DNA from: Geodermatophilaceae bacterium
Lineage (GTDB): Bacteria; Actinomycetota; Actinomycetes; Mycobacteriales; Geodermatophilaceae
Direction of reading: 5' to 3'
Length of the DNA stretch: 13,113 nucleotides
NCBI GenBank assembly: GCA_013814015.1
Contig: JACCQS010000258.1
Coordinates: forward strand, 1-13,113
In this document: positions 5,986 through 12,960 of the stretch, piece after piece
Layout of the letters: each line of letters begins with the position of its first letter
How positions within the stretch are numbered: the first letter of the stretch is position 1
Notes under the pieces: model-generated
Told to the model about the DNA's origin: nothing
The model's input: only the letters and a program-made list of their open reading frames with translations
Databases searched by the model: none
Made by a program: the position numbers and the translations under genes

Positions 5986-6653
5986 CTGGTCGGAGCGGGC
6001 TCGGGTGCATAGTGCCGGGCCGCCGCCGCGGTCGCCACCTGCAACGCCTGCGCTGCAGGTGGGAAGCCGCACCCGGTCAGCCAGTTGGCCAGCAGCCGGT
6101 GCCCGCCCACAGTCAACACCGACTCGGGATGGAACTGCACGCCTTCGATCGGCAGCCTCCGATGGCGTAGGGACATCACGATCCCGCCAGGCGTTGCGCC
6201 GGTCACCTCGAGGTCGTACGGCAAATCCTCCGCCGCAGCCGCGAGTGAGTGATAGCGAGTCGCGACAAATGGCGAGGGCAGCCCGGCCAGCACTCCCTGG
6301 CCGTCGTGTACGACTTCACTGGTACGTCCATGCAGCAACTCGGGAGCCCGAGTCACCTTGCCGCCGAAGGCAATTGCAATTGCCTGATGACCCAGACACA
6401 CACCAAGCAGCGGCAGCTCGCGGCCGGCGGCGGCGCAGACCAACGGAATGCTCACGCCAGCCTGCTCCGGACGGCCAGGACCGGGCGAGATGAGGATCCC
6501 GTCCACACCCAGGCGGTCCAGATCCGCGACCGCGACCTCGTCGTTGCGCCGTACGACACACTCCGCACCGAGCTGAGCCAGATACTGCACCAGGTTGAAG
6601 ACGAAGCTGTCGTAGTTGTCCAGGACCAGGATCCGCGCTGTTGCGCCGGGCAC
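5982..6653 (-). CDS. pabA: Glutamine amidotransferase component of aminodeoxychorismate/anthranilate synthase
   Basis: This is a 223-residue class I glutamine amidotransferase. The N-terminal LVLDNYDSFVFNLVQYL (9-25) is typical of PabA/TrpG. ISPGPGRPEQAG is near 55-66, the nucleophile Cys86 lies in LLGVCLGHQAI, HGRTSEVVHDGQG is near 108-120, and His175 and Glu177 in QFHPES complete the triad. It supplies ammonia from glutamine to a chorismate-binding partner (PabB or TrpE), which is not in the window. In many Actinobacteria one protein at this locus serves both folate and tryptophan synthesis. It starts with GTG 6653, ten bases after the stop of the small membrane protein, and is the last gene of the DUF881-sortase operon. 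Its TAG stop overlaps the truncated decarboxylase remnant on the plus strand. In mycobacteria the next gene is pknB, which is absent here. Confidence 0.93.
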   Translation of the reverse strand: MPGATARILVLDNYDSFVFNLVQYLAQLGAECVVRRNDEVAVADLDRLGVDGILISPGPGRPEQAGVSIPLVCAAAGRELPLLGVCLGHQAIAIAFGGKVTRAPELLHGRTSEVVHDGQGVLAGLPSPFVATRYHSLAAAAEDLPYDLEVTGATPGGIVMSLRHRRLPIEGVQFHPESVLTVGGHRLLANWLTGCGFPPAAQALQVATAAAARHYAPEPAPTS

Positions 6654-6663
6654 AGAGCCTCAC

Positions 6664-6819
6664 TCACTCGACGGTGATGTCGTTGAAGGGCAACATCGGT
6701 TCCACCCAGGGAAACACGATAAACAGCAACAGCGCGCTGACCCCGGCAAGCAGCACCAACGAGCCCACCAGCTTGCCAGGCAGGCCCCCGGGCAGCACTC
6801 GCCAGATCCAGGTGTACAC
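6664..6819 (-). CDS. Small sortase-linked membrane protein (51 aa)
   Basis: GTG 6819 begins two bases after the sortase stop, in the same operon. The peptide starts MYTWIWRVLPGGLPGKL, has one strong membrane helix (about residues 17-38, LVGSLVLLAGVSALLLFIVF) and ends PWVEPMLPFNDITVE. I recognise this layout, especially the FPWxEPxLPFNDxTV ending, from small proteins between class E sortase and trpG/pabA in other Actinobacteria; their function is unknown. The tight spacing suggests translational coupling. A regulatory or scaffold role for the sortase or for cell-division proteins is only a guess. Confidence 0.75.
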   Translation of the reverse strand: MYTWIWRVLPGGLPGKLVGSLVLLAGVSALLLFIVFPWVEPMLPFNDITVE

Positions 6820-6821
6820 GG

Positions 6822-7811
6822 TCAGCCACCCGTCAAAGCTGGTGGCCCGTCGGGGTAGTCGGCTCTGGGCAGACCGGGACCGTTCAGAATTGCGTGAATG
6901 ATCAGCCGCTGCTCGGCCGAGAACTTGGGATGGCAGGTGGTGAGCGTCAAATAGGCCGCGGTGGGCTCGCCGCTGCTGTCGTCGACGCCCGGAATCGGAA
7001 AGACCACGTCGACATCCTGAGGCGAGACGATCTCCAACCCAGGTATCCCGCTGGGATCGGCGTCGAAGTTCCCGGTGGTCGGATCTCCCAGAACGACGTA
7101 GGTGAACCACATGTCGGAGGTTTCGATGACCACCGCATCGCCGGGCTGCAACCGATCCAGGTCCAGGAACGGTGATCCCTTACCCACCCGGTGCCCGGCC
7201 AGCGAGAAGTTACCCAGCTCTCCAGGCATGGCCGAGTCGACGTAATGCCCGGGGCCCTGCTCGAGCTCGTCCGGATCGGTCCCTTCGATGACAACCTTGA
7301 CGTAGTCGACTCCGAAGGCCGGAATCCGGATGAAGGCAAAGCCCTCGCCCAGTGGGATCGACGACAGCCCGCCGCCGGGCAGATCCGGACCGCTGACGGT
7401 GGGGTCGTCCCCCCAGTTCTGGCGCAGTTCTTGCGTCAGTTCCTCCTGCCGCTGGTTGGTGAACAGGTCGGTGACGAACAGCTCGTAGACCACGAACAGC
7501 AAGACGACCAGCCCGAAGGTGATCAACGTCTGACCCAGTCCTGCGACACCGGTTCGCACCAAGTCGGCGCGACTACGCGGCTTCTTGCCCGCGGCGCTGC
7601 CGTCTCGGAGCCCCTCGCCGCTCCGGCGGGCATCGCGGCGGCGCGGCGCCTTGGGGGCGCCGTGCCGGCTCCCGGATCGGGCCGCCACCTGCCCTTCGTC
7701 CGCGTCGCTCACCTGATCCGTGATCGGCTGATCGGAATCCGGAGACTCGCGGGCGGCCTCGCGGGTACCGTCGCCGTGCATTGCTTCTCCGTCCGCCCCG
7801 TGTCTGTTCAT
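6822..7811 (-). CDS. srtE: Class E sortase
   Basis: The 329-residue protein has a long, charged, low-complexity cytoplasmic N terminus (1-88), one membrane helix (about 93-113, GQTLITFGLVVLLFVVYEL) and an extracellular sortase domain (about 155-312). Catalytic residues are visible: His207 in NFSLAGHRVG, Cys293 in TLTTCHPKFSAEQ and Arg302. The TLTTC motif and PGELGNFSLAGHR are typical of class E (SrtE) enzymes of high-GC actinobacteria, which attach LAxTG-type proteins to the cell wall or assemble pilin-like structures. The ATG overlaps the DUF881 stop as ATGA, so the two are translationally coupled. No sorting-signal substrate is encoded in the window. The N-terminal extension is rich in Arg, Asp and Gly. 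Confidence 0.94.
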   Translation of the reverse strand: MNRHGADGEAMHGDGTREAARESPDSDQPITDQVSDADEGQVAARSGSRHGAPKAPRRRDARRSGEGLRDGSAAGKKPRSRADLVRTGVAGLGQTLITFGLVVLLFVVYELFVTDLFTNQRQEELTQELRQNWGDDPTVSGPDLPGGGLSSIPLGEGFAFIRIPAFGVDYVKVVIEGTDPDELEQGPGHYVDSAMPGELGNFSLAGHRVGKGSPFLDLDRLQPGDAVVIETSDMWFTYVVLGDPTTGNFDADPSGIPGLEIVSPQDVDVVFPIPGVDDSSGEPTAAYLTLTTCHPKFSAEQRLIIHAILNGPGLPRADYPDGPPALTGG

Positions 7812-8536
7812 GCCGCGTCGGCATACCGCAATGTCAGTGGCCCATCGTAGGCGGGGAGCACAAGGTCGGTCTGAGCCTGAACGCTGAACTCCAGGCCAAA
7901 GCTGCGTACCGCCTGCGTCAGCAGCGCAACACCGGAGGACTGCTCCAGAGCCGAGTTGATCTCGTCGGGGGCACCGATGGCGTCGATGCGGAACGGCGGT
8001 GAGTACGTACGACCTTGCAGCAGCAGGGTGTTCCCGACACAGAGCACGGCGCTGGTGGCGACGATCCGTTCGCCCATGATCGTCACCGCGTCCACGCCGG
8101 CAGCCCATAGGGCGTTCACGACCGCCTGGAGATCGGACTGGTGGATGATGAGGTCGTCGGGCCGGGAGCCGGCGGGCAACTCACCGCCGGCTTCGCGAGG
8201 TGCGTCGTCCAGAGTGATGGTGACCCCCGGCCCCTGCATCGCGGTCAATCCGGCCGAGGCCGCACCGAGTTCGGCAACCGCGCGGCCGATGGCTGCACCG
8301 GCGTCGAGATCTTCGGCTCGAGCCAGGGCGGCAGCGGTCTCGTCTTGCAGGTCGCCCAGGGTGCGGGACTGCTGATCCGTACGCCCCTGCAGGTCGTCGA
8401 TGAGTCCGAGCAGCCGAGTCTCCGGACCGGCGCGCAGTGTCGTACCGCGTGCGGTGATGGCGGTCGTGGCGAACAGCAGTCCCATCAGGACAGCACTGAG
8501 TACTGCCAGGATGCGCCAGACCGACGATCGTCGCAC
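7808..8536 (-). CDS. DUF881 family membrane-anchored protein
   Basis: GTG 8536 has AGAGGA with a spacer of about six bases. The protein is 242 residues. A membrane helix (about 6-26, WRILAVLSAVLMGLLFATTA) is followed by a coiled-coil-like stretch (about 40-75, LLGLIDDLQGRTDQQSRTL) and a globular domain with MQGPGVTITLDD, LIIHQSDLQAVVNALWAAG, AVTIMGERI and the C-terminal YDGPLTLRYADAA, all standard for DUF881. M. tuberculosis Rv0012 is the positional equivalent. The molecular function is unknown; its constant association with crgA suggests a role at the division septum or envelope. It is the first gene of the operon with the sortase, the small membrane protein and pabA. Confidence 0.93.
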   Translation of the reverse strand: MRRSSVWRILAVLSAVLMGLLFATTAITARGTTLRAGPETRLLGLIDDLQGRTDQQSRTLGDLQDETAAALARAEDLDAGAAIGRAVAELGAASAGLTAMQGPGVTITLDDAPREAGGELPAGSRPDDLIIHQSDLQAVVNALWAAGVDAVTIMGERIVATSAVLCVGNTLLLQGRTYSPPFRIDAIGAPDEINSALEQSSGVALLTQAVRSFGLEFSVQAQTDLVLPAYDGPLTLRYADAA

Positions 8537-8667
8537 TGCTTTTCCTCTCGGTAGTTGATCAACGGGGCCGAGCGTGCTCTCGGTGCCTCCCGATGCGAGC
8601 CCGTCCGCAACTACGCTAGTACGGCGGCCCGCACGTCGGTGGCGCGGCGCAGGAAAGGAACCCAGCG
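8537..8667. promoter_or_regulatory. Divergent crgA / DUF881 promoter region
   Basis: These 131 bp separate the DUF881 operon (minus) and crgA (plus). A perfect 10-bp palindrome, GTTGATCAAC (8554-8563), lies 18 bp upstream of the DUF881 start. TACGCT (8612-8617) is a possible plus-strand -10 that fits TANNNT. The crgA ribosome binding site is the AGGAAAGGAA segment near 8651-8660. No clear -35 is visible for either direction. Confidence 0.4.
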
Positions 8668-8940
8668 ATGCCCAAGTCGAAGGTCCGCAAGAAGCCGGCC
8701 TACACACCGCCCGAGGACATTCTCCCCGGCGCTGCCGCTCGCGCGCGCGCCCGCCGACCGAGTCCACGCTGGTTCGCGCCATTGATGGTCGGACTGATGC
8801 TGATCGGTCTGCTGTGGATCGTGGTGTTCTACGTAGCCGGCGACAAGATCGGGGTGATGAACTCCTTGGGACCGTGGAACTTCGCCGTCGGGTTCGCGGC
8901 CATGGTCATCGGCCTGGCAATGAGCATGAAGTGGCGCTGA
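8668..8940 (+). CDS. crgA: Cell division protein CrgA
   Basis: The 90-residue protein is a full-length CrgA. A basic N terminus (MPKSKVRKKPAYTPP) is followed by two membrane helices (about 35-57 and 68-86) joined by the short loop AGDKIGVMNSLGPWN; the start of that loop and the LGPWNFAVGFAAMVIGLAMSMKWR-type end (about 67-90) are family hallmarks. CrgA binds FtsZ, FtsQ and FtsI (PBPB) and helps regulate septum formation in actinobacteria. ATG 8668 has a purine-rich Shine-Dalgarno about seven bases upstream. It diverges from DUF881 and converges on the thiolase, an arrangement shared with the mycobacterial locus apart from the thiolase. Confidence 0.95.
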   Translation: MPKSKVRKKPAYTPPEDILPGAAARARARRPSPRWFAPLMVGLMLIGLLWIVVFYVAGDKIGVMNSLGPWNFAVGFAAMVIGLAMSMKWR

Positions 8941-8988
8941 GACGCTGTTACTCCGCGGCAACGCTGCATGGAACGACACGGCTGTAAC

Positions 8989-9018
8989 TATCCCCAGGTG
9001 TGGACACCGCTGGGGATA
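8989..9018 (+). terminator. Hairpin after crgA
   Basis: TATCCCCAG (8989-8997) pairs perfectly with CTGGGGATA (9010-9018) around a 12-nt loop that itself contains GTGT and ACAC. It lies about 50 bp after the crgA stop and has no T tract. It may end crgA transcription. Confidence 0.6.
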
Positions 9019-9064
9019 ACCAGCCAATCTCGATCAACGATGCGGCTCGGTCGCCGGAGCGAGA

Positions 9065-9080
9065 TCCACAGGGGTGTGGA
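9065..9080. terminator. Small hairpin between crgA and the thiolase
   Basis: TCCACA (9065-9070) pairs with TGTGGA (9075-9080) around GGGG. It could end thiolase transcription from the minus strand. Both arms also resemble DnaA boxes. Confidence 0.4.
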
Positions 9081-9103
9081 CAGAGCGGTCTATCTAGGAC
9101 GTT

Positions 9104-9160
9104 TCGGCGTCAGGTCAGCAGTTCCAGGATCGTCGCGTTGGCCATTCCGCCGCCTTCGCA
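9104..9160 (-). pseudogene. Duplicated 3' end of the thiolase gene (57-bp direct repeat)
   Basis: This stretch matches 9178-9234, the last codons, stop and next six bases of the thiolase, at 55 of 57 positions. On the minus strand both copies encode CEGGGMANATILELLT plus TGA. The two differences (GGA for GGG, and ATC for ATT) are both synonymous. The reading frame before this copy is closed by TAA two codons upstream, so it is only a fragment. The copies are separated by 17 bp. Confidence 0.85.
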
Positions 9161-9183
9161 CCGTTACATTGCTGTGCTCGGCG

Positions 9184-10335
9184 TCAGGTCAGCAGTTCCA
9201 GAATCGTCGCGTTGGCCATCCCGCCGCCTTCGCACATTGTCTGCAGGCCGTACTGGATACCGTCATGGCGCATCCGGTGGATCAGCGTGGTCATCAGCCG
9301 GGCCCCGGAACCACCCAGCGGGTGACCGAGCGCTATCGCTCCACCTCGGCTGTTCAGCCGCGCCGGGTCGGCCCCGGTCTCGGCGAGCCAAGCCAGCGGT
9401 ACGGGCGCAAAGGCCTCGTTCACCTCGTACGCGCCGATGTCCTCGATCCGCAGGCCGGACCTGGCCAGTGCCTTGGCTGTTGCCGGAATGGGCGCGGTCA
9501 GCATGATCACCGGATCCTCCGCCGCCAAGACCGCCGTGGAAATCCGGACCAGCGGAGTCAGCCCGAGTTCGGCCGCCCGCTGCGATGTCGTGACCAGCAG
9601 CGCCGCGGAACCGTCGGAGATCTGGGACGCGTTGCCGGCGCTGATCACGCCATCCTCGGCGAATGGGGTCGGTAGCGTGCCGAGCTTCTCGACCGTGGAC
9701 CCCCGCCGGATTCCCTCGTCGGTCTTGACCATCCCGTCGTCGGTGGGGATCGGTGCGATCTCTGCATCGAAGAGTCCGGCGTCCTGAGCCGCAGCCGCTT
9801 TGCTGTGCGACTCGAGGCTGTAGGTGTCCAGCTGGGTACGGGACAGTTTCCAGCGCTGGGCCATCATCTCTGCGCCTACGCCCTGGTTCGGGAAGACCCC
9901 GTCGTAGCGCTGCAGGTACGTCGGGCCCAGCGGTAGTCCGGCGTCCTTGCCCACGCCGGCCCCCAGCGGTACCCGGCTCATCACCTCGACCCCACCGGCC
10001 ACGACGACATCGCACTGGCCGCTCAGCACCGCGGCGGCTGCGAAGTGCACCGACTGCTGCGAAGAGCCGCACTGCCGGTCGATCGTGGTACCGGGCACCG
10101 ATTCCGGCCAGCCGGCGGCCAGCACCGCGTTGCGGCCGATGTTGAAGGTCTGCTCGCCAACCTGATTGACACACCCCCAGATGACGTCGTCCACGACCGC
10201 CGGGTCGATTCCGCTGTGATCGACGAGGGCGTTCAGGACATGCGCGGACAGGTCCACCGAGTGGGTGCCGGACAGGCCTCCCCCTCGCTTACCGACCGGG
10301 CTACGTACGGCTGCACAGATGACGGCGTCAGGCAT
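9184..10335 (-). CDS. Thiolase (acetyl-CoA C-acyltransferase)
   Basis: This complete 383-residue thiolase carries all catalytic elements: nucleophile Cys89 in TIDRQCGSSQQS, the NEAFA loop (306-310), His338 in GGAIALGHPLGGSGARL and Cys368 in MCEGGGMANA. RSPVGKRGGG near the N terminus is also typical. Enzymes of this type cleave 3-ketoacyl-CoA in beta-oxidation or condense two acyl-CoA molecules. RQCGSSQQSV resembles the degradative lipid/steroid-type actinobacterial thiolases more than PhaA-like biosynthetic ones, but I cannot decide the substrate. Many thiolases run 390-400 residues, so this one is slightly short. ATG 10335 has a TANNNT -10 seven bases upstream and no clear Shine-Dalgarno. 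It is not part of the usual crgA locus and looks like a local insertion. Its 3' end is duplicated at 9104. Confidence 0.94.
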   Translation of the reverse strand: MPDAVICAAVRSPVGKRGGGLSGTHSVDLSAHVLNALVDHSGIDPAVVDDVIWGCVNQVGEQTFNIGRNAVLAAGWPESVPGTTIDRQCGSSQQSVHFAAAAVLSGQCDVVVAGGVEVMSRVPLGAGVGKDAGLPLGPTYLQRYDGVFPNQGVGAEMMAQRWKLSRTQLDTYSLESHSKAAAAQDAGLFDAEIAPIPTDDGMVKTDEGIRRGSTVEKLGTLPTPFAEDGVISAGNASQISDGSAALLVTTSQRAAELGLTPLVRISTAVLAAEDPVIMLTAPIPATAKALARSGLRIEDIGAYEVNEAFAPVPLAWLAETGADPARLNSRGGAIALGHPLGGSGARLMTTLIHRMRHDGIQYGLQTMCEGGGMANATILELLT

Positions 10336-10342
10336 GGGTCCG

Positions 10343-10348
10343 AGGGTA
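10343..10348 (-). promoter_or_regulatory. Possible leaderless -10 element of the thiolase gene
   Basis: The minus strand reads TACCCT, then seven bases (CGGACCC), then the ATG at 10335. This fits TANNNT spacing for a leaderless transcript, and there is no Shine-Dalgarno. The whole divergent gap to the PH-domain gene is 38 bp, so both promoters must overlap. Confidence 0.4.
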
Positions 10349-10373
10349 GGCGGCGACCTGGGAAGCTGGCACC

Positions 10374-10808
10374 GTGACGTTGCCGACTCCTACGCCTACA
10401 CCGGCCGCATCCCTGAGTTGGGCGCCGCGAACGGTCGAGACGGCACTGGCCGCTCTGGGTGGCGCGATCATGGCGGCCCTGGGACTCACTGTGGACCCGA
10501 CCGGGCGATGGCTGGTCTGGGCGGCCGCCGTGCTGCTGTTCGGGATCGCCGCGGTCGACCTGTTGATCCGGCCGCGGCTGCGAGCCGACGACCTCGGATT
10601 GACCCTACGATCGCTCAGTGGTGCCACATCCGCACCGTGGTCCCAGGTCGAGATGAGCCTGCGCCAGCAGTCGAGGTTCGGCCGCAGCGTCGCGACCCTG
10701 GAACTGGAAGTCGACGGGAACCTGCTCATCCTCGGGCGGCGCGAACTCGGTGCCGACCCCGAGCAGGTCGCCCAACAGCTGACCGCGCTCCGGCGACAGA
10801 TCAGCTGA
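10374..10808 (+). CDS. PH-domain membrane protein (Rv0010c-like)
   Basis: The 144-residue protein starts at GTG 10374 with GGAAG about eight bases upstream. A Pro/Thr-rich N terminus is followed by two hydrophobic helices (about 22-40 and 46-64) and a soluble domain (about 66-135), with RPRLRADDLGLTLRSLSGATSAPWSQVEM and LELEVDGNLLILGRREL. This is the layout of the short bacterial PH-like domain (PF10756-type) proteins at the crgA locus, such as Rv0010c. Its molecular role is unknown. Its stop overlaps the rhomboid gene stop on the other strand by 8 bp, so the two converge tightly. Confidence 0.8.
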   Translation: MTLPTPTPTPAASLSWAPRTVETALAALGGAIMAALGLTVDPTGRWLVWAAAVLLFGIAAVDLLIRPRLRADDLGLTLRSLSGATSAPWSQVEMSLRQQSRFGRSVATLELEVDGNLLILGRRELGADPEQVAQQLTALRRQIS

Positions 10809-11649
10809 GCAGCAGCGCCGTACCCAGGACGGTGAGGGCGATGAGCACCGCGCCGAGGCCGACCAGGCCAGCGAGGATTGTCTGACTTCGCCGTTTCCCG
10901 TAGATCACGATCGCCCCGGCTGCGGCGCCGATCAGGAACCCGCCGGCGTGCGCGGCCAGGGAGATGCCCGGCAGAAAACTGATGAAGACGTTGATCGCCA
11001 GGATCGCGACCAGGGAGCGGAGATTCGCCTTGCGCTGATACATCGCCACGCCGGTGGCTCCGAGCAGCCCGAAGATCGCTCCGGAGGCGCCGGCTACGGC
11101 GCCGAAGGGAGTAGAGAAGAACAGCACCGCGACCGAGCCACCGATCGCGGACAGGAAGTAGATCGCCGCGTACCGGAGCGACCCGAGGTAGTGCTCGAGG
11201 TCTCGGCCCAGGATGTAGAGGCTGAACATGTTCACGGCGAGGTGCGTCAATCCGTAATGCAGGAACGCACCGCTGAGCATCCGCCACCACTGACCATCGG
11301 CGATCAGGAACGGTGCGGTGGCGAGATCGGCGAAGATCGGCGACCGGAAGTTGGCCATGATCTGGCCGCCGGCAGTGGCCACGGTGACCACAAAGGCCAG
11401 CACGTTGACCGCGATCAGTCCGGCGGTGACCGGACCCAGCTTCGCCACGGTGACGCGTGCTGCGGTCGTACGGCGAGGCCGCCGGATCGAGGCCTGGCCA
11501 GCGGCCACGCAGTCCGGGCATTGGAACCCGACCGAGGCCGGGCGCATGCAATCCGGGCAGATCGGCCGCTCGCACCGTACGCAGGAGATCTGGGTCGGCC
11601 GCTCAGGGTGGCGGTAGCAGGCCAGTCCTGGACGCGCGGGTGTCGTCAT
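10801..11649 (-). CDS. Rhomboid family intramembrane serine protease with N-terminal zinc-binding B-box-like domain
   Basis: The 282-residue protein has a Cys/His-rich N terminus: Cys11, His14, Cys23, Cys26, Cys31, Cys34, Cys44 and Cys47, spaced like a B-box/treble-clef zinc domain. Six or so membrane helices follow. Catalytic residues are present: Ser189 in AGASGAIFGLLG and His234 in LAAHAGGFLIGA, with the HLAVNMFSLY helix (His136, Asn140) that stabilises the oxyanion. Rhomboids cut membrane proteins within or next to a helix. The substrate here is unknown. ATG 11649 follows the ppiA stop by 49 bp; that gap contains the perfect palindrome CGCCGTACGGCG (11676-11687). It may be co-transcribed with ppiA. 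Confidence 0.93.
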   Translation of the reverse strand: MTTPARPGLACYRHPERPTQISCVRCERPICPDCMRPASVGFQCPDCVAAGQASIRRPRRTTAARVTVAKLGPVTAGLIAVNVLAFVVTVATAGGQIMANFRSPIFADLATAPFLIADGQWWRMLSGAFLHYGLTHLAVNMFSLYILGRDLEHYLGSLRYAAIYFLSAIGGSVAVLFFSTPFGAVAGASGAIFGLLGATGVAMYQRKANLRSLVAILAINVFISFLPGISLAAHAGGFLIGAAAGAIVIYGKRRSQTILAGLVGLGAVLIALTVLGTALLLS

Positions 11650-11698
11650 GAGCTGCGCACTGCGGGTCGCTATCGCGCCGTACGGCGGACTGCGGGCA

Positions 11699-12217
11699 CT
11701 AAGCCTTCTCGACGGTGACGGAGTTGATGACCACGTCGGTCACCGGCTTGTCACCGCGTGAGGTGCGGGTGTTGTTGATCCCGGCCACGACGTCCCGGCT
11801 GGCTTCGTCGGCGACCTCGCCGAAGATCGTGTGCTTGCCCTGCAGCCACGGCGTAGCGATCGTCGTGATGAAGAACTGCGAGCCGTTGGTGCCGGGACCA
11901 GAGTTGGCCATCGCGAGCAGGTAGGGCCGGTCGAAGGCCAGTTCGGGGTGGATCTCGTCGCCGAACTGGTAGCCCGGCCCGCCGAAGCCCTTACCGAGCG
12001 GGTCGCCGCCCTGGATCATGAAATCCTTGATCACCCGGTGGAAGATCGTGCCGTCGTAGAGCGGATCGTTGGACGTGGCCTTGGTCCCCGGGTGGGTCCA
12101 TTCGCGGGAGCCTTCGGCGAGTTCGACGAAGTTCTTCACCGTCTTTGGCGCGTGGTTGTCGAACAGTTCGAGGCGGATGTCACCGGCTGAGGTGTGCAAG
12201 ATCGCGGTAGAAGTCAC
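11699..12217 (-). CDS. ppiA: Cyclophilin-type peptidyl-prolyl cis-trans isomerase
   Basis: The 172-residue cytoplasmic cyclophilin has full motifs: TIFHRVIKDFMIQGGDP (catalytic Arg61), NGSQFFITT (112-120) and WLQGKHTIFGEV (124-135). It catalyses proline isomerisation during protein folding. GTG 12217 is preferred over ATG 12226 because GGAAGG lies nine bases before the GTG but directly abuts the ATG; the ATG form would add three residues (MDV). Its position beside the rhomboid and crgA genes matches M. tuberculosis ppiA (Rv0009). No signal peptide or membrane segment is seen. Confidence 0.94.
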   Translation of the reverse strand: MTSTAILHTSAGDIRLELFDNHAPKTVKNFVELAEGSREWTHPGTKATSNDPLYDGTIFHRVIKDFMIQGGDPLGKGFGGPGYQFGDEIHPELAFDRPYLLAMANSGPGTNGSQFFITTIATPWLQGKHTIFGEVADEASRDVVAGINNTRTSRGDKPVTDVVINSVTVEKA

Positions 12218-12251
12218 GACGTCCATCCTTCCACGTCGGTCAGATCCACCC

Positions 12252-12321
12252 GTGATCTTGACGTTGTTGTCGGTTACCCGGCCGATTTCGGGCTACCAAC
12301 CGACAATAAGGTCAAGATCAC
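12252..12321 (-). terminator. Two-tier 70-nt stem-loop downstream of the DUF2020 gene
   Basis: The outer arms GTGATCTTGAC (12252-12262) and GTCAAGATCAC (12311-12321) pair perfectly over 11 bp. After a symmetric 4-nt internal bulge, the inner arms TTGTCGGTT (12267-12275) and AACCGACAA (12298-12306) pair over 9 bp, and CCGA/TCGG can close the tip. It begins about 24 bp after the lipoprotein stop on the minus strand, fitting a terminator. No T tract is present. The minus strand contains CGGTTGGTAGCC, close to CGGTTTGGTAGCC at 3946. Confidence 0.65.
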
Positions 12322-12345
12322 CGAGGCCGTTTGTGAACAGCGCGA

Positions 12346-12960
12346 TCAGGCGGGCGGGAGGGCGGCGAGGGCGGCGAGGACGGTCGTTGCGACCTCGCGG
12401 GCCTGCAGCGAACTCTCCTGGTTGGTGGTCACCGTCAACAGCAGCGGACCGGTGGTGACGGCGAGCAGCGTCTGCCTGGACGAGACGATCACACCGCCGT
12501 AGTCGCCGATGTCGGTGATCGGCATGGCCGAGGTGGTCACCAGGGCCAGGGCTGCGTTCTGCGCCGCGACCGGGTCGGGGTACGGCGTCAGATCGATCGT
12601 CACCGCGGCGGATCCGTCCGGCCGGTAGAAGACGCAGTCGGGGGCCGGCTGCCCGTCCACCGTGATCGTCTCGACCCGCTCCATCCGCTGGCCGATGGTC
12701 TCCTCGATGAAGCCCTGCTCGAGGTAGGGACACGGCGCGTCCGCGACCACCGGCGGGCCCGGCGGAGGCGGTCCGGTCGAGGTCGGCACCGCCGATTGCG
12801 TCGTGGTCGTCGCCAGCGCGGACGACGTACCGGCCGGCTGGTCAGACCCGGAATCCCCGGCGGAGCATCCCGCCGTAACGAAGACCAGCAGCAGTCCGAG
12901 AACACCGGCCAGCCCGGAGCACCGGTACGTTGCCGGCCCGCTTCCGATTCCAGCGCTCAT
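12346..12960 (-). CDS. DUF2020-type lipoprotein
   Basis: ATG 12960 has AGGGTG about six bases upstream; GTG 12969 is an alternative that adds three residues. The 204-residue protein has a signal peptide with hydrophobic core (about 16-28, GLAGVLGLLLVFV) and a lipobox-like TAGC with Cys32 (Thr at -3 is less usual). A Ser/Thr/Pro-rich linker (about 33-76) leads to a domain that starts CPYLEQGFIEETIGQRM and contains DCVFYRPDGSAAVTIDL and VTTNQESSLQAREVATTVL. These fit DUF2020, an actinobacterial secreted domain of unknown function. Cys77 and the Cys in DCVFYR may form a disulfide. It would be anchored to the outer face of the membrane. It is separated from ppiA by the stem-loop at 12252, so it is probably a separate transcript. 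Confidence 0.85.
   Translation of the reverse strand: MSAGIGSGPATYRCSGLAGVLGLLLVFVTAGCSAGDSGSDQPAGTSSALATTTTQSAVPTSTGPPPPGPPVVADAPCPYLEQGFIEETIGQRMERVETITVDGQPAPDCVFYRPDGSAAVTIDLTPYPDPVAAQNAALALVTTSAMPITDIGDYGGVIVSSRQTLLAVTTGPLLLTVTTNQESSLQAREVATTVLAALAALPPA

Noticed and set aside
8989..9084. Chromosome replication origin
   Set aside because: Only three DnaA-like sites, no AT-rich unwinding region and no dnaA or dnaN nearby in the window.
9263..10174. 303-codon minus-strand frame inside the thiolase
   Set aside because: Out-of-frame shadow; the thiolase frame keeps all catalytic residues.
11650..11698. Palindrome CGCCGTACGGCG and repeated ACTGCGGG as an operator
   Set aside because: GTACGG-type words are common throughout this DNA, so one palindrome in a 49-bp gap is weak evidence.
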